Below, one piece after another: positions 60,527 through 64,000 of a stretch of DNA of 64,000 nt. The notes under the pieces are model-generated. The model searched no databases. It had not been told where the DNA came from and worked only from the letters and a program-made list of their open reading frames with translations. The stretch comes from Paenibacillus sp. KS-LC4. GTDB lineage: Bacteria; Bacillota; Bacilli; Paenibacillales; Paenibacillaceae. The DNA is taken from NCBI RefSeq assembly GCF_036894955.1, contig NZ_CP145905.1:5037001-5101000 (forward strand). Direction: 5' to 3'. A program made the position numbers and the translations under genes. Every line of letters begins with the position of its first letter. Position 1 is the stretch's first letter.

Positions 60527-61645
60527 CTATTGGCTGGCAGGATTGCTTTGTGCCCCAGATGAAGCGCCGTTCTCCAGCTGCGAAAGCTCGGCAATCAGCT
60601 CTTCCCGGGAAAAATGCTCGCCAATAAACACGGCTACATCATTAACTTTCCCCTGCGGTGTTATTTTCATAAAATCGCTTTCCCCATACGCATATTGAAA
60701 CAAAAAACGGCTCGCCGTATCCGTGAACGTTACGATGCCCTTCGCCCGGTACACATGCTCCGGTAAATGGTTCAGCAGCGCCTCAAACTGGACGCTGTCA
60801 ACAGGCCCCTGTAAATAATGGGTCAGCGCCATTACATGGTCATGCGAATGATGATGCGCGTGCAGCTCCTCCTGCTCCTGCGAATGATGGTGATGAATAT
60901 GAGCTTCATCATGCTTATGGGAGCAGCCTGGGCCACAGGCATGTGCAGACTCTACGTGCTCTTGATTGGCAGGAGGCAGCGAAGCGGAAGAGCTTGCAGC
61001 AGCCGCTTGCTGGGTATCCAGCCAAGACCACTCGTCTATGATGCAGCGCATCGTCGCAACGATTTGTGCGTGGGCGTTCAGCTCCCGCAGCGCCTGCTGC
61101 GCTTCAACCAGTTGCTCCGGATCCAGCTTGTCCACCTTATTGAGCAATAAAAAGCTCGCGCAGCGAATTTGATCCTGCATCAGCTTAAGCGTGCGTCCTT
61201 TGCCGGCACGAGTTCGCTTTAACAGCTCGGGGCCATCTACGACCGTAATAACCGCTCTCAGGTCAATGCGCATATACATGGCCGCCTCGGTCACGCCGTC
61301 CAAAATCTCCATCGGATTCGCCGCGCCCGTCGATTCAATGACGATAATATCAGGCTGATGCTCATCCATCAGCAGCTTCATCTCCAGGCTCAAGTCACCG
61401 CGAATCGTGCAGCAAATACAGCCGCCCAGCAGCTCGGCCATCGGCACCTCGTCCCCGACCTCTTGCCCATCCAAATTAATATCGCCCAGCTCATTCATAA
61501 TGACGGCTGCTTTCTTACCCTCAGTCTGCCAGTAATCGAGCATACGCTTCAACAGCGTCGTCTTGCCGCTGCCGAGAAACCCGGTCAGCAAATAGACGGG
61601 CACTGGTGGTTTGCTATTTTCCATCTTCAAAACTCCCGTATCCAT
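60527..61645 (-). CDS. CobW/COG0523 zinc-handling GTPase (YciC/ZagA-like)
   Basis: This 372-residue G3E-family GTPase has Walker A GFLGSGKTT (22-30), the metal-binding CICC motif (C76, C78, C79), IESTG, and the guanine motif NKVD (169-172). A His-rich insertion at about 235-270 (HIHHHH, HAHHHSHDH) precedes the C-terminal CobW domain (about 271-350). Members insert or deliver metals; zinc-starvation forms such as YciC/ZagA hand zinc to client enzymes. A Zur-box match lies within the promoter, so induction under zinc limitation is expected. AAGGA sits 6-7 nt before the ATG used; an ATG seven codons later with GGGAG is possible. It is monocistronic with a strong terminator. Confidence 0.92.
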   Translation of the reverse strand: MDTGVLKMENSKPPVPVYLLTGFLGSGKTTLLKRMLDYWQTEGKKAAVIMNELGDINLDGQEVGDEVPMAELLGGCICCTIRGDLSLEMKLLMDEHQPDIIVIESTGAANPMEILDGVTEAAMYMRIDLRAVITVVDGPELLKRTRAGKGRTLKLMQDQIRCASFLLLNKVDKLDPEQLVEAQQALRELNAHAQIVATMRCIIDEWSWLDTQQAAAASSSASLPPANQEHVESAHACGPGCSHKHDEAHIHHHHSQEQEELHAHHHSHDHVMALTHYLQGPVDSVQFEALLNHLPEHVYRAKGIVTFTDTASRFLFQYAYGESDFMKITPQGKVNDVAVFIGEHFSREELIAELSQLENGASSGAQSNPASQ

Positions 61646-61668
61646 TATCGTCCTTCTACATAAGCTTT

Positions 61669-61697
61669 ATTATATCGTAATTGTTACGTTGTCGCAC
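61669..61697 (-). promoter_or_regulatory. Promoter with embedded Zur box
   Basis: A perfect -10 TATAAT (61669-61674, minus) is overlapped on its upstream side by TCGTAATTGTTACGT (61675-61689), which matches the Bacillus Zur consensus TCGTAATNATTACGA at 13 of its 14 defined-or-free positions save one further end base. The -35 is weak (GCGACA). Zur-Zn bound here would block the promoter. Confidence 0.75.
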
Positions 61698-61720
61698 CAT
61701 AAATACGGCCCCAGCTATGT

Positions 61721-61748
61721 AAAAGCCCGGAGCGCGGGATGCTCCGGG
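61721..61748 (-). terminator. Hairpin/terminator downstream of the YjcZ-like genes
   Basis: A perfect CCCGGAGC/GCTCCGGG stem (61726-61733 with 61741-61748) is followed by CTTTT on the minus strand. The T-run is short. Confidence 0.65.
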
Positions 61749-61843
61749 ACGATTAAACCTATTTCATGGTTATGCATGCTCTGGAAATGATGCAAAACCT
61801 TATAAAGTTAAGTGACCTGCCTTCAGGCATCCATAATCATTCA

Positions 61844-61960
61844 TTAGATGAAAGCACGAGTGATGATAACGAGTAGAATGAAAAGGACGAGGATCGCCCC
61901 TACGTTAGTGAAAAGACCACCGCCGTGGCCGTAGCCTGCACCTGCTAAATTGTAGCTCAT
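61844..61960 (-). CDS. YjcZ-family sporulation peptide (copy 1)
   Basis: This 38-residue protein starts MSYNLAGAGYGHGGG and ends in one hydrophobic helix (VGAILVLFILLVIIT) plus RAFI. It is the typical YjcZ layout: a short Gly/Tyr head and a membrane helix. The family is made during sporulation in Bacillaceae and Paenibacillaceae; its exact role is unknown. AAAGGAG stands ahead of the ATG. The gene is too short for most automatic calling. It pairs with a paralogue 84 bp upstream on the same strand. Confidence 0.85.
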   Translation of the reverse strand: MSYNLAGAGYGHGGGLFTNVGAILVLFILLVIITRAFI

Positions 61961-62044
61961 TTGTTCAACTCCTTTTTGTTCAGATATACGTTCCTGCGAC
62001 CCAGCGCCTAGCCCGGCACCGAGCCGCCTGATCCTATAACTGGA

Positions 62045-62176
62045 CTATAGCCAGCAAGCGCGAGTAATAATAACAAGCAGGATGAAAAGCACGAGAATCG
62101 ATCCTACGCTTGTGAAAGCTCCGCCTACACCGTAAGGGGCACAGCCAGTTCCAGCGTTTGCCACATTGTAGCTCAT
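62045..62176 (-). CDS. YjcZ-family sporulation peptide (copy 2)
   Basis: The 43-residue product starts MSYNVANAGTGCAPYG (AAAGGAGAT upstream sets this ATG rather than one at 62248). It ends in the helix VGSILVLFILLVIIT followed by RACWL. It shares the MSYN head and the FTxVGxILVLFILLVIITRA tail with its neighbour, so the pair is a tandem duplication. It differs by two cysteines, one in the head and one near the end. Confidence 0.85.
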   Translation of the reverse strand: MSYNVANAGTGCAPYGVGGAFTSVGSILVLFILLVIITRACWL

Positions 62177-62299
62177 TTGTCCATCTCCTTTTGTTGAAGT
62201 ACACAGTATCCTATGGACGAAATGGCGAAACGGTATAGGCACTTGCAAGAAATGTGCGTTTGCCCTGCTGGCTGCGAGCTTGCTGGCTTTAGGAGTCTT

Positions 62300-63121
62300 T
62301 TATGCAAAAACCTTGTCAAATCCGGCCTTTGAGCGGCTTAGCAGCTCATCCGGCGTTTCCTCAGGAGCAGTCTGGGTCAATATCTCCTGTACAACTGGCC
62401 CCTTGTAGCCGATGTCTGCGAGCGCAGCGAGAAAGCCTTTCAGGTCAACAACCCCTTCGCCCGGGTAGAGACGGTCATTGTCCAACAGCTCAGCAACAGG
62501 CAGATCACGTGCGTCATTGATGTGGACATGCACGACCTGATCAGCTCTGAGGCCCCGCAAATGCTCCGGCGTAAAGCCCGTCGTATGGCAATGATAAGCG
62601 TCTACCAGCAAGCCGACATTTGGCCGATTAATCGCCGAGATAAGGGCAAGCGTCTCCTGGGCCGTCCATATAAAAGGATTCGCCCATGCTGTCCGCAAAT
62701 GATGCGGCCCCACAAACTCCAGCGCAAACCGAATGCCATATGCGTCCAAAATGTCGGCAATTAGCCGCAAACGGGATACCGCAAGCGCTGTGAACAGGGC
62801 CGATTTGTAGTCCGTCGAAGGTAAAATATACGTACAGCAGGCTGTACCTCCCAATTGTGCAGCCGCAGCCGCATGCAGCGGAAGCTGCTTCAGACCTTCC
62901 CGAAACTGCTCATCCGTGCCGCGCCATTCCACATTCAGCCCTATTGCACCTAAAGTCACCTGATGGTCAGACAGCAGCTTTGCCGCTCCTTGCTCTCCAT
63001 GCTTGTCTACAAGCGCCTTGGCATCTAGATCAACGACATTAAAGCCATATGCTGCCGCTTTTGCAATCAGCTGTTCATCTGTAATAGCGCCTAATCCCGA
63101 CTTGCTTAATCCTCTAATCAT
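62300..63121 (-). CDS. Sugar-phosphate isomerase/epimerase (xylose-isomerase-like TIM barrel)
   Basis: The 273-residue single-domain TIM barrel has the metal site of the AP-endonuclease-2/xylose-isomerase-like family: E135 (ALEFVGPHH), D174 and H177 (LLVDAYHCH), H200 (VHVHIND) and E246 (VVQEIL). Related enzymes are IolE/IolI-type inosose dehydratases or isomerases and hydroxypyruvate isomerase. The substrate cannot be set. It begins 4 nt after the stop of a medium-chain dehydrogenase, so the two probably act in one sugar or polyol pathway. Confidence 0.85.
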   Translation of the reverse strand: MIRGLSKSGLGAITDEQLIAKAAAYGFNVVDLDAKALVDKHGEQGAAKLLSDHQVTLGAIGLNVEWRGTDEQFREGLKQLPLHAAAAAQLGGTACCTYILPSTDYKSALFTALAVSRLRLIADILDAYGIRFALEFVGPHHLRTAWANPFIWTAQETLALISAINRPNVGLLVDAYHCHTTGFTPEHLRGLRADQVVHVHINDARDLPVAELLDNDRLYPGEGVVDLKGFLAALADIGYKGPVVQEILTQTAPEETPDELLSRSKAGFDKVFA

Positions 63122-63125
63122 TCCC

Positions 63126-64000
63126 CTACACCTCTTCCCAGTTAAATAGCACGCCTAAATATTCATCCTTCTTATTGCGTAAGCCTTCATAAGCAGCAGG
63201 TGCATCAGCAGGGCTCATCATATGACTGATGAGCGGTTCGATCTTCAGCTTGCCATCCTGCATCAGGCGGAATACGACCTCAGAATTACGAACAAGGGAA
63301 TGCTTCACGAAAGCTTCCGGCGTTAGCGGATAACGCCATTCATGTGCTCCCTTGAACGTCACGCAGCCGCGTCCATTCAAATGAATGCTGTTGAGCAAAT
63401 CGGTTACATTGCTTTGCAGCTCTCCCCTAGGGCTGCCAAGCAGTATCGCTTCCCCATATTGGCCGACAAGCGCTACATTGTCCAATATCACCTGCGGCAC
63501 CCCAGTCGCCTCAATAAGCGTAGATACCCCTTTGCCGCCCGTCAACTCCATAACCTGCTTATACGAATCCGCCCCTGCCTCAATGGCGTGCTGAATGCCG
63601 CAGCTTTGGGCGAGATCCCTGCGTTTTGTGGCCAAATCCATGCCAATAACCGAAGCGCCTTGAAGCCCGGCCAGCTGCGCAGCCATATTGCCGATGAGGC
63701 CAAGGCCTGTCACTGCAACATAATCGCCAAGCTCAATGGACGATACTCGCGTGCTTGTCATCGCTACCGTAGCCATTCGCGTGAATGGCGCCCACGCTAG
63801 TGGCAGGCTGTCCGGCACTTTAAGAAATACACCGCTTGTCGTTGTCAGCTCATAGCGGGAATGCTTCCCGTAATGAAACACCCTATCGCCAATTTGGAAG
63901 CCCTCAGCAGCCTCTGGTCCCATAGCCACAATTTCACTTGCTGCCGCATAGCCCGGCACAGACGGCATCGTGAACCAGCCTTCGCCCCCGGAAAGACACG
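63126..64000 (-). CDS. Medium-chain zinc-type alcohol/polyol dehydrogenase (partial, N-terminus beyond right edge)
   Basis: The frame is open to the right edge (residues CLSGGEGWFT precede MPSVPGYAAASEIVAMG), so the true start and the first catalytic-zinc ligands lie outside. The visible part has the GroES-like region (GDRVFHYGKHSRYEL), the Rossmann motif VTGLGLIGNMAAQLAG and the acidic strand end IGMD, suggesting NAD preference. LTGGKGVSTLIEATG and a late SHMMSPADAPAAYEGL are also typical. It is likely an oxidoreductase of sugars, polyols or threonine-like substrates, encoded just upstream of the TIM-barrel isomerase with a 4-nt gap. Confidence 0.88.
   Translation of the reverse strand, partial: CLSGGEGWFTMPSVPGYAAASEIVAMGPEAAEGFQIGDRVFHYGKHSRYELTTTSGVFLKVPDSLPLAWAPFTRMATVAMTSTRVSSIELGDYVAVTGLGLIGNMAAQLAGLQGASVIGMDLATKRRDLAQSCGIQHAIEAGADSYKQVMELTGGKGVSTLIEATGVPQVILDNVALVGQYGEAILLGSPRGELQSNVTDLLNSIHLNGRGCVTFKGAHEWRYPLTPEAFVKHSLVRNSEVVFRLMQDGKLKIEPLISHMMSPADAPAAYEGLRNKKDEYLGVLFNWEEV

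Noticed and set aside
1-64000. CRISPR arrays, tRNA, rRNA, insertion sequences and prophage genes
   Set aside because: I looked for regular short repeats, tRNA cloverleaf ends and transposase or phage motifs in the gaps and found none.

Overview
The window reads as chromosome of an endospore-forming, low-GC Gram-positive bacterium, most likely a Paenibacillus. Supporting signs are AGGAGG-type ribosome binding sites, two tiny YjcZ-family sporulation proteins, a Zur-box-controlled zinc GTPase gene, a LacI/GH36 alpha-galactosidase pair, and a polymyxin-style NRPS operon that includes its own diaminobutyrate (Dab) aminotransferase. I infer genus only; nothing here names a species.

Layout. 1-10.4 kb (all minus strand): the 5' part of a giant DUF11/SdrD-B-repeat surface protein running off the left edge; a secreted transglutaminase-like protein whose leader carries a cyclic di-GMP-I riboswitch; two uncharacterised small genes; an orphan response regulator with a SARP/BTAD output; a DJ-1/PfpI protein; and a three-gene unit of an SPFH protein with five zinc ribbons plus two small membrane zinc-ribbon proteins, which resembles the YdjGHI membrane-stress module and has a SigW-like promoter.

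10.7-48.8 kb (all minus strand): one ~38-kb biosynthetic operon. In transcription order it encodes a type II thioesterase, a Dab aminotransferase, three NRPS proteins (2, 6 and 1 modules) and a pair of ABC exporters. It starts with a lipo-initiating condensation domain and ends with a TE domain. Reading the ten specificity residues of each A domain by eye gives acyl-Thr-Dab-Ile-Dab-D-(Phe/Leu)-(Ile/Leu/Val)-Dab-Thr-Thr. That is a tricationic acyl nonapeptide, probably closed as a lactone on Thr1. I do not recall a described compound with this exact sequence; residues 2-7 resemble the Dab-rich polypeptin/pelgipeptin family. At both junctions between NRPS proteins, the upstream protein ends in a complete C domain with an E/D-F-A-F tail and the downstream one begins with a C-lobe remnant lacking the active-site half. 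This looks like a matched docking arrangement. Several kilobases of the synthetases are near-identical copies of each other.

48.8-64 kb: a gene-poor stretch with a decayed gene remnant, a pyruvate kinase without the C-terminal extra domain, a divergent AraC regulator and an aldo/keto reductase (both plus strand). Then, on the minus strand, come alpha-galactosidase with its LacI regulator, a dCache-GGDEF-EAL protein, a His-rich secreted protein, a CobW/COG0523 GTPase with a Zur box, two YjcZ-like peptides, a TIM-barrel sugar isomerase/epimerase and a 5'-truncated medium-chain dehydrogenase.

Working together: the NRPS operon should be self-contained for precursor supply (Dab), assembly, proofreading (TEII) and export/self-protection (ABC pair). 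The c-di-GMP riboswitch on the secreted transglutaminase-like gene and the GGDEF-EAL enzyme link surface remodelling to c-di-GMP. All functional statements come from reading the sequence and remembered family knowledge; no database search was run.
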